Assembly (NCBI RefSeq): GCF_900107415.1
Contig: NZ_FNPX01000007.1
Location: 94,008-158,007 of the forward strand
Length of the DNA: 64,000 nt
DNA from: Jannaschia faecimaris
Lineage (GTDB): Bacteria > Pseudomonadota > Alphaproteobacteria > Rhodobacterales > Rhodobacteraceae
Direction of reading: 5' to 3'
Part shown: one piece after another, positions 55,057 through 63,248 of the stretch
Numbering within the stretch: position 1 is the first letter of the stretch
How the letters are laid out: each line of letters begins with the position of its first letter
Notes under the pieces: generated by a model
Database searches by the model: none
The model's input: the letters and a program-made list of their open reading frames with translations, nothing else
What the model was told of the DNA's origin: nothing
Position numbers and translations under genes: made by a program

Positions 55057-55245
55057 TTACTCCGGAAAGTGGCTGACGATGATGAACATCACCGTGCCGA
55101 CCAATGTTGTTATGAACGAATAGGTGAAGGCCCAGATCACGAAGGGCTGCATCAGCATGAACACCCCAACCGCGATGATGACGGTTGCCAGCGCTTCCCA
55201 AGGGCCGCGCCGAAAGCGGAAAAAGCCGTCGATGAAGTTGCTCAT
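55057..55245 (-). CDS. Small membrane protein of the carbohydrate ABC operon
   Basis: This 62-residue protein has a short amphipathic start (MSNFIDGFFRFRRGPWEAL) and two membrane helices (ATVIIAVGVFMLMQPFVIWAF and SFITTLVGTVMFIIVSHF). Its ATG overlaps the permease stop by four bases and only two bases separate it from the ATPase gene. A small membrane protein also occurs at this place in the Rhizobium glycerol importer (GlpU, a different family as far as I can tell). Function unknown; transporter assembly or stability is possible. Confidence 0.8.
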   Translation of the reverse strand: MSNFIDGFFRFRRGPWEALATVIIAVGVFMLMQPFVIWAFTYSFITTLVGTVMFIIVSHFPE

Positions 55246-56204
55246 TTGCGAACCGCTCCGAATGTGATGCCACGCAACAGATGTTTCCGCAGCAGGATGG
55301 TGAAGATCATGACCGGCAGGAGAAAGATCGTGACGCCTGCGGCAATGGCGGGCCAGTCAAGGCCGCCGATTCCAATGATAGTGGGAATGAACGGTGGTGC
55401 CGTCTGGGCGTTGGCCGTCGTCAGAAGGACTGCAAAGGCATATTCGTTCCATGCAAAGATCAGGCAGAAGATCGCGGTCGATGCGATGCCCGTGGCCGCC
55501 TGCGGCAGCACAACTTTGTAAAAGGCTTGAAACCGGGTGTAGCCGTCGATCAGCGCCGCTTCTTCGTATTCCATCGGGATGCCGTCGATGAAACTTTTGA
55601 GAAGCCAGACCGCAAGCGAGATGTTCACGCCGGTGTAGAGCAGGATCATACCCAAATGCGTGTCCGACAGTCCCAGGTTCCGGTACATGAGAAAGATCGG
55701 GATCGCGACGGCGATGGGCGGCATCATCCGGGTCGACAGGATAAAGAAAAGAAGGTCATCGGCGAACGGTATCTTGAACCGGCTGAATGCATATGCCGCA
55801 AGTGTTCCGAGGAATACGCTTAGGAAGGTCGAGCCGAACCCGATGATGACTGAGTTCAGGAAGCGCTCGCCGAATTTCGAAGGACCGACGATGACCATGT
55901 CGTATTTGCGCACGATCTCGTCCGCCCAGTTCTCGGGTGGGTTGGCGGCGAGGAACTCCTCGGTCTGGCGCGTCCGGGTCGTAAAGAGGTTCACATAGCC
56001 TTCAAGCGTGGGCTGGAAGCCGGCCGCGCTATCGCTGCCGATGATGTATTTCGGCGGATAGCTGATGGCATCGGACGGGCTTTTGAAGCCGGTCAGGCCG
56101 ATCCAGACCAGCGGGAGCATCGTGATCAGCGCATAGAGTATGACCATCATCCCGGCGAACCATTTTATGCGGTTCGAGGGTTCGGTGACGGAGAAGGAGC
56201 TCAT
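55242..56204 (-). CDS. Carbohydrate ABC transporter permease 2
   Basis: This 320-residue MalG-like permease has six helices and the EAA loop PMEYEEAALIDGYTRFQAFYKVVLP near residue 225. A large periplasmic insert (FTTRTRQTEEFLAANPPENWADEIVRKYDMV) lies after helix one. ATG 56204 is chosen (MSSFSVTEPSNRIKWFAG); the longer frame to 56273 has no family similarity. It partners the permease at 56317. Confidence 0.9.
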   Translation of the reverse strand: MSSFSVTEPSNRIKWFAGMMVILYALITMLPLVWIGLTGFKSPSDAISYPPKYIIGSDSAAGFQPTLEGYVNLFTTRTRQTEEFLAANPPENWADEIVRKYDMVIVGPSKFGERFLNSVIIGFGSTFLSVFLGTLAAYAFSRFKIPFADDLLFFILSTRMMPPIAVAIPIFLMYRNLGLSDTHLGMILLYTGVNISLAVWLLKSFIDGIPMEYEEAALIDGYTRFQAFYKVVLPQAATGIASTAIFCLIFAWNEYAFAVLLTTANAQTAPPFIPTIIGIGGLDWPAIAAGVTIFLLPVMIFTILLRKHLLRGITFGAVRK

Positions 56205-56316
56205 TGGTCTTGTTCCCGAAACTTGTGCAAAGTGCCGAGGCCTCGCCCACGGGGGCGGTGCGGACTTGCCCAATGGTGCCCATCGGGCGGTACGGTGATG
56301 CGGGGCGCTTGCATGA

Positions 56317-57264
56317 TCAACGCTCCTTCACTTTGTTCAGAGCTTTGACGTAGATGCTGGCCAAGCCGAAGACGGTCACGAAAAGGATGATCGCATAGGC
56401 CGATGCATAGCCCGTCCGCCATTTCTCGAACGCTTCTCGCTTGAGGTTGATCGAGGTCAATTCGGTAACGGACCCGGGTCCGCCGCCGGTCAGCTGCACC
56501 ACGAGGTCGAACATCTTGAAGTTCTCGATCCCGCGGAAAAGGACGGCCAGCATCAGGAAGGGCAGGACCATCGGCACGGTGATTGTGAAGAACTGTCGGA
56601 GCTTGGAGGCGCGGTCCACTTCGGCGGCTTCATAGATGTAGTCGGGGATACTTCGGAGCCCGGCCAGACAGATGAGCATCACGAAAGGCGTCCACATCCA
56701 GGTATCCACGATCACGATGGACCATGGGGCCAGATCGACGCTGCCGAGCATTTCGAAACTGGAAGGGTCTTTGCCGGTGAAGAAGCTGACGATGTAGTTA
56801 AAGAGGCCGATCTGGGGTTGATAGAGGAACTTCCAGAAGTTGCCCACAACTGCCGGCGACAGCATCATCGGAAGTACGATGATCGTCGTCCAGAGGTCGT
56901 TGCCTTTGAACTTCTTGTTGATCAGCCAAGCCAGAGTGAACCCGATCAGGACCTGAAAGAAGATCGTCCAGACCAGGAAATGTGCAGTGGCCTGCATGTT
57001 CAACCAGATGTCGCTGTCGGTCAGGATCCGCTCGTAGTTGCGCAGACCGATGAACTCGGGCTCGCGGTTCAGCCGGTTGGCGCGGTAGTTCGTAAAGCTC
57101 AGGCGGATCGTCCAGATCAACGGAAAGATGTTGATCGCCAAGAGCAGAAAAATGGTGGGGGCGACGAAGATCCAGGCAATGGCCCTGTCGGAAAGCCCCT
57201 TGATTTTGCGCGCAACTGGGGCGGGCGTTGCCGATGCAACGCGATCTATTGTCCGGTCAGACAT
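56317..57264 (-). CDS. Carbohydrate ABC transporter permease 1
   Basis: This 315-residue MalF-like permease has six helices, an N-terminal cytoplasmic tail (MSDRTIDRVASATPAPVARKIKG) and the EAA segment YIYEAAEVDRASKLRQFFTITVPM. The 112-base gap to the next permease is larger than the other gaps in this operon, and I saw no gene in it. Forms the channel with the second permease. Confidence 0.92.
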   Translation of the reverse strand: MSDRTIDRVASATPAPVARKIKGLSDRAIAWIFVAPTIFLLLAINIFPLIWTIRLSFTNYRANRLNREPEFIGLRNYERILTDSDIWLNMQATAHFLVWTIFFQVLIGFTLAWLINKKFKGNDLWTTIIVLPMMLSPAVVGNFWKFLYQPQIGLFNYIVSFFTGKDPSSFEMLGSVDLAPWSIVIVDTWMWTPFVMLICLAGLRSIPDYIYEAAEVDRASKLRQFFTITVPMVLPFLMLAVLFRGIENFKMFDLVVQLTGGGPGSVTELTSINLKREAFEKWRTGYASAYAIILFVTVFGLASIYVKALNKVKER

Positions 57265-57326
57265 GGGTTTGGCCTGTGACTTGGAAAGTTGCGCCGGAAC
57301 CTGTTGACCCCGGCGCGAGGTGTTCG

Positions 57327-57355
57327 CCGGACCGCAGCACGGGGCTGCGGTCCGG
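57327..57355 (-). terminator. Stem-loop between sugar-binding protein and permease genes
   Basis: CCGGACCGCAGC and GCTGCGGTCCGG form a perfect 12-bp stem with a 5-base loop, 9 bases after the binding-protein stop. No T-run follows on the minus strand, which fits mRNA stabilisation or partial attenuation. Confidence 0.75.
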
Positions 57356-57364
57356 TCAGGGAGA

Positions 57365-58681
57365 TTAGAGCTTACCTTCGTCTTCGAAGACCTCGGTCCA
57401 ATCCTCGATCAGCTTGTCGAGAGCTTCCTTTGCCGTACCCTGGTCGGCAACGACATAGTCATGCATCCGCTTTTGCATGGCCAGAAGGAGTTCAGCATAG
57501 GCTGGCTCCTGCCAGAAGTCCTGCACCGCATCCATGGCTTCCACAAAGTCGGCTCCAAAGATCAAACGCTCGGTATAGGCGGGATCCTCGAAGACCGACT
57601 TGTGCGCAGAGGCACCGCCAAGCTCGGACCATTTGGCTTGAACCGCAGGGTCGGAGAACCACTTGATGTATTCAAGCGCTGCATCCTGTTTGTCGGAATA
57701 CGAAACAACTGAAATCCCTTGACCGCCGAGGGTCGAGCCCGCCTGATTCTGCGGCGGATTGACGAAGAAGTCGATTTTATCGCCCACATCCGGGTCGGAT
57801 GCGAGGCCGGGGAAGAAGGCGAACCAGTTCATGGCCATGGCGACCTGACCCGACTTAAACGCGTCGAGCGATTCACCCATGTAGGAATTGGTGTACCCCG
57901 GCGGCGTCGCGGTCTCGTAGAACTCCTTGTAGAACTCCAGAGCCTCAACAGCCTCGGGCGAATTCACGGCACCTTCCATGTCGTAGGTCCCGGGCGTGTT
58001 CTCGTATTTGAAGCCCCAAGGATATAAGGCGCTGGTGATACCCATCGTAATGCCTTCGGAGCCACGCTCGGTAAAGATCGAGGCACCGTAGACGGTCTGG
58101 CCGTCGATTTCGCGTTCCTGGAAGAACTGCGCGATTTCCAGAAGTTCCTTCTGGGTCGCCGGCTCGGTCAGATCGCGACCAGTTTCGGCCTTGAATGCGT
58201 CCTTGATGTCGTCACGCTCGAACCAGTCCTTGCGATAGAACCAGCCGTTTGCGTCAGCCATAGCGGGCAGTGCGTAGTAGTTTGGCGTGCCCTTCGGCCA
58301 AGTGGAATACGCGTAGACGGTCGCAGGAACAAAGTCGTCCATGCTAATACCTTCGGCGTCGAAGAAATCGTTCAGTTTGACATAATGGCCGTTCTCAGCG
58401 CCGCCACCGATCCATTGGCTGTCGCCGATTAGAAGATCGCATAGCTTTCCACCCGAGTTTAACTCGTTGAGCATCCGGTCCGCAAAGTTGGGCCAGGGCA
58501 CAAATTCAAAGTTCATAGTGTGGCCGGATTGGGCCTCGAAATCCTTGGATAACTCTACCAGGGCGTTCGCAGGATCCCACGCAGCCCAGCAGAGCGTAAG
58601 GTCTTCGGCTTGCGCCGTCGACGCGACGCCTGCGACCGCAATTGCAATGGCGCTGGCCGTTGCCAGTTTCGAATATGACAT
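57365..58681 (-). CDS. Carbohydrate ABC transporter substrate-binding protein
   Basis: This 438-residue SBP_bac_1 protein has a signal peptide (MSYSKLATASAIAIAVAGVA, cut near 25) and LCWAAWDPANALVELSKDFEAQSGHTM, an UgpB/MalE-like start. It captures a sugar or polyol in the periplasm and is the first gene of the operon. Two LacI-type palindromes lie 64-109 bases upstream of its ATG, and a stem-loop follows it, both indicating strong regulated expression. Confidence 0.92.
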   Translation of the reverse strand: MSYSKLATASAIAIAVAGVASTAQAEDLTLCWAAWDPANALVELSKDFEAQSGHTMNFEFVPWPNFADRMLNELNSGGKLCDLLIGDSQWIGGGAENGHYVKLNDFFDAEGISMDDFVPATVYAYSTWPKGTPNYYALPAMADANGWFYRKDWFERDDIKDAFKAETGRDLTEPATQKELLEIAQFFQEREIDGQTVYGASIFTERGSEGITMGITSALYPWGFKYENTPGTYDMEGAVNSPEAVEALEFYKEFYETATPPGYTNSYMGESLDAFKSGQVAMAMNWFAFFPGLASDPDVGDKIDFFVNPPQNQAGSTLGGQGISVVSYSDKQDAALEYIKWFSDPAVQAKWSELGGASAHKSVFEDPAYTERLIFGADFVEAMDAVQDFWQEPAYAELLLAMQKRMHDYVVADQGTAKEALDKLIEDWTEVFEDEGKL

Positions 58682-58744
58682 TCAATCCTCCCGTTTGATT
58701 GCCGCCCTATCCGACGACGAATCGCGGCATGCTTAGAGGCTATC

Positions 58745-58790
58745 TGAGGTACGCACCTCAAGTCGAGAAATTTCTGAGGTGCGTAACTCA
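58745..58790. promoter_or_regulatory. Two LacI-type operators upstream of the carbohydrate operon
   Basis: TGAGGTACGCACCTCA (58745-58760) is a perfect palindrome, and TGAGGTGCGTAACTCA (58775-58790) is a near copy. Their spacing is 30 bases, close to three helical turns, so two dimers or a tetramer could bind on one face. The operon's own LacI gene is the likely binder. Confidence 0.85.
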
Positions 58791-59357
58791 AAAATTATAA
58801 TATTACATTAAAACAATATATTAAGAGAAATCAAGATCTCTGGGTCAGTCGGCAACGCATCCGACGTTAGGAGAGAATTGTTCTGGTTATGCTCGCACGG
58901 ATAGGCTCTTGAATGAGCCTTCATACGATACCCGGTTTCATTGCGTTCAAAACTCCGCTTTGAGCTGGAAGTCGTTAGTTTGAATGTGATCACTTATCAT
59001 CCGTTTTTGAGGGCGAACGGGAGGTCATTCCATTCGTGAGACATTTGAGTATCGATCTCGATGTACGGAATTCAGCGTGTTCTCTGAACGGCAGGCTATA
59101 GATAATATAAGCAGCAGAAAATTGTATTTCTTCTCTCGACAGTTTTGCCAATCCGAGGTGAGTTAGTTCTGAAGAGGTTGGATATTCTTGAGTAAGGCTA
59201 AATCTATTTGCTATCCTAAGCTAGTATTTATTCTTCTCGACTTGAATGCGTGCAACACATTACTTACGCAAGCGAGCGATTCAGGCTCAGGATCCATTGA
59301 TTTGGTTGCCTTTACGGAGGCCGCCTGACTCAAGCTCCCGGACCTGGGAGGCGGACC
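58791..59357. other. AT-rich intergenic region, no gene recognised
   Basis: This 567-base stretch between the operator region and an IS remnant is clearly AT-richer than the genes around it (e.g. ATTATAATATTACATTAAAA). No coding frame of note, RNA gene or long repeat was found. Confidence 0.5.
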
Positions 59358-60015
59358 ATGAGCGATTTGTAATGGCTGAGCGAAGCTCAGATAGCGCAGC
59401 TTCAGCCGTATTTACCTAGAAGCCATGGGGTGCCGCGGGCTCATTGCCTGGCAGGGCATTGCAAAGGCAATATCCCAAGAGGATGACAGGCGGCTTCTGA
59501 GCGGAATTATCTTCATCAGCCGCCACGGCTTGCGCTTGCGTGATGCGCCCAATGAGTACGGTCCGCACAAGACATACGACAACCGGTCAAGCGACGTGGG
59601 GGGGCGCGCGGATCATGGCGGCGTTTGCGGTCGAGGCCCTCGGCAAAAGAACCATCTCGATCCCACCTGGGTAAATCACTGCATGTTGCCCTACCGGGGA
59701 GTGGACCGGGGGAAGTGATGCGGTCTGGTTCAGCGAAGCCCTTACCGGCAGGAGATAACGCCCTGCACCCGGGGGCGAAGATAACGGGGCAAACCCGTCA
59801 AATTCGGCGAGTAACGCCACCGGAAACATATCATGTTCGGACGCTTGAAAGACTGGAGACGCGTTGCAACCCGTTACGACAGGGCTCCAATCGTATTCGT
59901 GTCGGCCACCGCGCTCGCCGCAATCGTGATCTGCTGGCTATCTGTCCTGAGCCTAGTTATTTCATTCCTGTACGTCACAAATCTGGTCGCAACGTCAATC
60001 TTCAGTTCTTTTTGA
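59358..60015 (+). pseudogene. IS5-family transposase, degraded
   Basis: Codons from ATG 59358 read MSDL, then a TAA where Trp/Tyr codons are expected, then WLSEAQIAQLQPYLPRSHGVPR, a roughly 40-base insertion, and DDRRLLSGIIFISRHGLRLRDAPNEYGPHKT, all from the N-terminal half of IS5-type transposases. The end of the element reappears at about 59833 as MFGRLKDWRRVATRYDR. The middle has frameshifts and is shortened, since full-length genes are about 750 bases and here both ends span about 600. Non-functional. Confidence 0.88.
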
Positions 60016-60556
60016 TGCTGTCATGGTCCAGATCAATCCAAATACCGTCGATATTAACGGTACACCGCTCCCCGCAGTGAAATACATAGTAAGTGAAGTA
60101 TCCATGGAGTTTGCGCTCTGCCCTGCCGAGTTCGACGTAATCTGCTGCTATTTCGGCCGACACTTGATCGAAGCGTCCAAGTGGTGAAATTTTCTGAGCC
60201 CCGGACATCAAGATTGTTCGGATTGGAATTTTCGGAGCCAACCCATCCTTTTGGATCTCTATAGGTTGAGCGTCTGGATGCGTTAGAAGATAGCGCCGGT
60301 CAAGCCGGACTATGTCGAGGTGCTGCACACCTAGAAAGCGACCGTCCCTTGTCTTGATAGGGTCGCGGCGGCGCAATGCTTCAACCGGCACGTCGCCAAA
60401 TGCGGTTGTTACACGTGCACCAGGACCAAAACCGGGGAGGGACCATGTTCTTTTAGTCGCTACCGGTGATTCCTTTGGATTAGACGCGATCGAACCACAT
60501 TGGGCCGCAACCCTTTGCAGTAGAGTGGCTTCATCAACTTCCGAATTTTGCTTCAT
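60002..60556 (-). CDS. Hint-like domain protein without the catalytic cysteine
   Basis: This 184-residue protein matches the compact Rhodobacteraceae Hint_2 layout: GFGPGARVTTAFGDVPVEALRRRDPIKTRDGRF, LDIVRLDRRYLLTHPDAQPI and ILMSGAQKI. In classic Hint domains the first residue is Cys; here it is Gly (GFGPGARV), and the other expected catalytic His is part of a different context. It cannot cleave by the usual cysteine route and may be a structural or regulatory relative. It converges on the IS5 remnant. Confidence 0.72.
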   Translation of the reverse strand: MKQNSEVDEATLLQRVAAQCGSIASNPKESPVATKRTWSLPGFGPGARVTTAFGDVPVEALRRRDPIKTRDGRFLGVQHLDIVRLDRRYLLTHPDAQPIEIQKDGLAPKIPIRTILMSGAQKISPLGRFDQVSAEIAADYVELGRAERKLHGYFTYYVFHCGERCTVNIDGIWIDLDHDSIKKN

Positions 60557-61048
60557 AACATACTACTACTAATAAAATAACTGCCCACTTGGTTAATGGA
60601 ATTTGAGAAAATTGCGAAAAAACACCTACTCGCTATTTCGTGCGAAAAGCACTCTCAATATCGGCATTAATGCTCAAACTCGACTTTTCTTCAACTGAAT
60701 TCTGGCATCACGTGGACTGAACCTATGCTTGATACCAACGATTGTTATATACTTTGATTGTGATAATGGCGCTTCGCCTCGATTGTTGCGCGATCCATTG
60801 AGGCATTGGCTTGCTTCCGGTGACGTACCTGCCCGTTGATCGATGATGCCGACGAATCGTGGGGCGCATCTGCATGACAAATGCGGCAAAGGTCTGAAGC
60901 TGCCGTTTGTGCGGTTTACAGCATCGGCCAACAAGCGCTCGTCGCCACCGTCCGGCTGGCTCCGGCTGTACCTTAACGAAGCCGTAGATATGGTTAATCT
61001 GACCCTGTGCCTTCGCCGTTTAGAAATTTCTTGGAAATGCGCTACAAC

Positions 61049-61098
61049 GTGTAACAATTTTTAGTGGACCAAAGTGTAACAATTTTTAGTGGACCAAA
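61049..61098. repeat. Perfect tandem duplication of 25 bases
   Basis: A 25-base unit beginning GTGTAACAATTTTTAGTGG and ending ACCAAA occurs twice without a gap or mismatch at 61049-61073 and 61074-61098. Repeated blocks of this type occur at the ends of IS21-like elements, but no istA/istB was found, so that link is tentative. It lies 58 bases before a gene start. Confidence 0.85.
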
Positions 61099-61103
61099 GT
61101 TGT

Positions 61104-61125
61104 GAGCGGATCGTTGTATCCGCTC
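61104..61125. promoter_or_regulatory. Inverted repeat before the Tat-signal gene
   Basis: GAGCGGAT and ATCCGCTC form a perfect 8-bp inverted repeat with a CGTTGT centre, 31 bases before the ATG at 61157. It may be an operator or a small hairpin in the leader. Confidence 0.45.
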
Positions 61126-61156
61126 AGTAGAGACACGCAATATCGGAGAAAGTAAT

Positions 61157-61645
61157 ATGACCGACGGTGTCACCACCCGCCGCGCCCTCATTGCCAGCGC
61201 CGGTGCAGTCTTTGCCACCGGGGTCCCTAGCCTCCTCGTTCCTGCCCAAGCCCAGGGCTTTGCCGCAACGCAATCGATGCGGGGCGGGTCCAACAATTAC
61301 CGCCCTGATGCGCCGATCGTGGATCGGATCGGCAGCGGTGGTTTCTGGATGACGGGCACGGTGCGGCGTGCGGGCGATGGAGTTCCGCTTGCTGGCCAAT
61401 GCATCCAGATCTGGGCGCATACGACCGAAGGGCACGAGCGCGACCCGCAGAGCCACGGTGCTACGCTTACCGGCGCTGACGGTGCGTTTCGTCTCGAGAT
61501 GCCGCAGATCGTCCCCGCGTTCGGCCAACCCCATGGTCACCTCGCTTATGACGATTATGATTTCGAAATCGTCTTCCTGCGTCCCGTCATGCAGAGTGCA
61601 AGTAACACCAGCCTCAATGCAGACTTCGTCCTTCAACCAGTCTGA
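61157..61645 (+). CDS. Tat-exported protein with intradiol dioxygenase-like fold
   Basis: This 162-residue protein opens with a Tat-type signal (TTRRALIASAGAVFATG) and continues with FWMTGTVRRAGDGVPLAGQCIQIWAHTTEG and GADGAFRLEMPQI, the carboxypeptidase-like/intradiol-dioxygenase beta-sandwich. The tyrosines and histidines that bind iron in true dioxygenases are not clearly all present, so it may bind ligands or metals without ring cleavage. It is followed after 5 bases by a ferric-reductase-like gene, suggesting a membrane redox module. Confidence 0.7.
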   Translation: MTDGVTTRRALIASAGAVFATGVPSLLVPAQAQGFAATQSMRGGSNNYRPDAPIVDRIGSGGFWMTGTVRRAGDGVPLAGQCIQIWAHTTEGHERDPQSHGATLTGADGAFRLEMPQIVPAFGQPHGHLAYDDYDFEIVFLRPVMQSASNTSLNADFVLQPV

Positions 61646-61650
61646 CCGAA

Positions 61651-62268
61651 ATGGGTCTTAAAAAAACGACTTTGGTCTTTAATATTGTTGTCTGGGCGAC
61701 TTTCGCGACAGTCGTTGCGGTTCCTATGTTGGCGGCTACGGCGAGCCCGTTGCTCGCATGGCGCAACCCAACTTACATAGCGGCCGGGCTTGCAGGGGTT
61801 GTCGCTTTGGCGCTTCTGCTCGTTCAGCCATTACTGGTGGGTGGATACCTGCCGGGCCTCCTCGCCAAGCGCGGGCGGCGCGTGCATCGCCGGGTTGGCG
61901 GCGTTTTGGTTGTGGCGGTGGTGATCCATGTTGCGGCCCTTTGGATCACCAGTCCTCCAGACGTGATTGATGCGTTGTTTTTTGCTTCACCAATACCGTT
62001 CTCCGTCTGAGGCACCATTACAATGTGGGCCATCTTTGCCTCCGCTCTGCTGGCCGCGCTTCGCCAACGTATACGCCTGCCTCTGCCCGTTTGGCGTCTT
62101 GTGCACACGGCCCTCGCGGTAATGATCGTGGTGGGAAGCGTCGTGCATGCGCTGCTGATCGACGGAACGATGGAAACGATATCAAAGGCCGCACTTTGCG
62201 TGCTGGTCCTCGCGGCGACTGTAAAGGTCGTGGCTGACCTCCGAGGCCGGGCAACACGAACGCGCTGA
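61651..62268 (+). pseudogene. Ferric-reductase-like transmembrane protein with in-frame TGA
   Basis: The 5' part (61651-62010) encodes helices and RRVHRRVGGVLVVAVVIHVAALWITSPPDVIDALFFASPIPFSV, with the His residues that hold heme in ferric-reductase-like transmembrane domains. At 62008-62010 a TGA stops it, and the same frame continues with GTITMWAIFASALLAALR and a last helix with the matching His (VWRLVHTALAVMIVVGSVVHALL) to 62268. TGG (Trp) would restore about 205 residues. Thus one base inactivates an otherwise intact gene. Confidence 0.85.
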
Positions 62269-62468
62269 GGGTGCGGGTAACGTCGGATGCCCCTGTCATC
62301 AGCGTCGGTTGATACGAACCGCTTCGCAATGCGACAGGGGGCCTGCAATTTTGTATCGGTCGCGTAACGACGCGGCATCAATCCTGAAAGGTCCGGTTCA
62401 GGGAAGCCGCAGCGCGGCGTTTGAACCGTGGTCGGCTGGCAGGAACAGGCTGGAAAACGCGCGCGCGT

Positions 62469-63248
62469 TCATGTCCCAGTGTCGCCTTCCGTCTCTATCT
62501 TCAGCGACCCGCCACAATGCTTGCAGTGGATCGCATCCGGTTCGTGCCGGTTCAGGCCGCATTCAGGGCATTTATATTTGATCTTGGAGGGCTGGAAAAT
62601 GGCGCGCGCCAATTGAACAAAAAGCGCCACGCCGACGACCATTATGAACACCGACAACAGCTTCCCGCCGGTTGTCGTCATGGTTATGTCGCCAAAGCCC
62701 GTCGTCGTGAGCGTCGCCACGGTGAAATACAAAGCGTCGACATAACCGGCGATGCTAGCCTCTTCATTGAAGGCCAGAACGAAGACGAACGACGTGGTCA
62801 CGAAGATGAAGACGAACAGGTTGACTGCGGCGAGGATAGCGTCTTCGTGGCGGCGGAAGAACAGGCTCTCGCGCCGAAGGTCACGCAGCAGGTGATAGGC
62901 GTGGATCAGCCGCAGGCCCCGCAGCACACGGAGGAATCCGAAGTTCTCGGCGATAAGCGGTGCCAGTAGCAGGGACAGGACGACGAGCAGATCCGCCAAG
63001 GTGTAGATGCGCGTCAGTTCTCGTCGCAGGTTTTCGGAGATCCAGAGCCGTGCCGCGAGGTCCAGAAATATAAGCAGTCCGAGTCCGGTGTTCAGTGCTA
63101 TCGTAAACGGCGTCATGGGTAGCGCCGCGGTTGCAACAAAATATACGATGGTCAGAGCATCGAAAATGATCAGCCCATAGCGGAACCGCCGGGCGCGCTG
63201 GCTTTGACCGGAGTAGAGCAATCTAATCGTTCGGTGCAGTTCTTGCAT
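62469..63248 (-). CDS. Voltage-gated potassium channel-like protein with zinc ribbon
   Basis: This 259-residue protein has six helices: an S4-like segment with spaced Arg (FLRVLRGLRLIHAYHLLRDLRRE, about 105-127), a pore loop with TTTGFGD at 181-187 (compare TVGYGD) and a final helix. A zinc ribbon follows, with Cys227, 230, 242 and 245 (KCPEC, HCKHC). The Phe in the filter GFG is also seen in selective potassium channels. The ribbon as a cytoplasmic domain is unusual and may sense metal or redox. ATG 63248. Confidence 0.87.
   Translation of the reverse strand: MQELHRTIRLLYSGQSQRARRFRYGLIIFDALTIVYFVATAALPMTPFTIALNTGLGLLIFLDLAARLWISENLRRELTRIYTLADLLVVLSLLLAPLIAENFGFLRVLRGLRLIHAYHLLRDLRRESLFFRRHEDAILAAVNLFVFIFVTTSFVFVLAFNEEASIAGYVDALYFTVATLTTTGFGDITMTTTGGKLLSVFIMVVGVALFVQLARAIFQPSKIKYKCPECGLNRHEPDAIHCKHCGGSLKIETEGDTGT

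Larger units (their letters stand above)
60557..61156. other. Non-coding region with a tandem repeat and inverted repeat
   Basis: This 600-base gap has no recognisable gene; the longer frames at 60.67-61.06 kb on either strand match no family I know. Its right end holds the tandem repeat (61049-61098) and the inverted repeat (61104-61125) listed separately, just before the 61157 gene. Confidence 0.5.

Noticed and set aside
60674..61057. 127-codon minus-strand frame before the tandem repeat
   Set aside because: No family likeness or ribosome binding site; it overlaps an equally long plus-strand frame, so neither was called.
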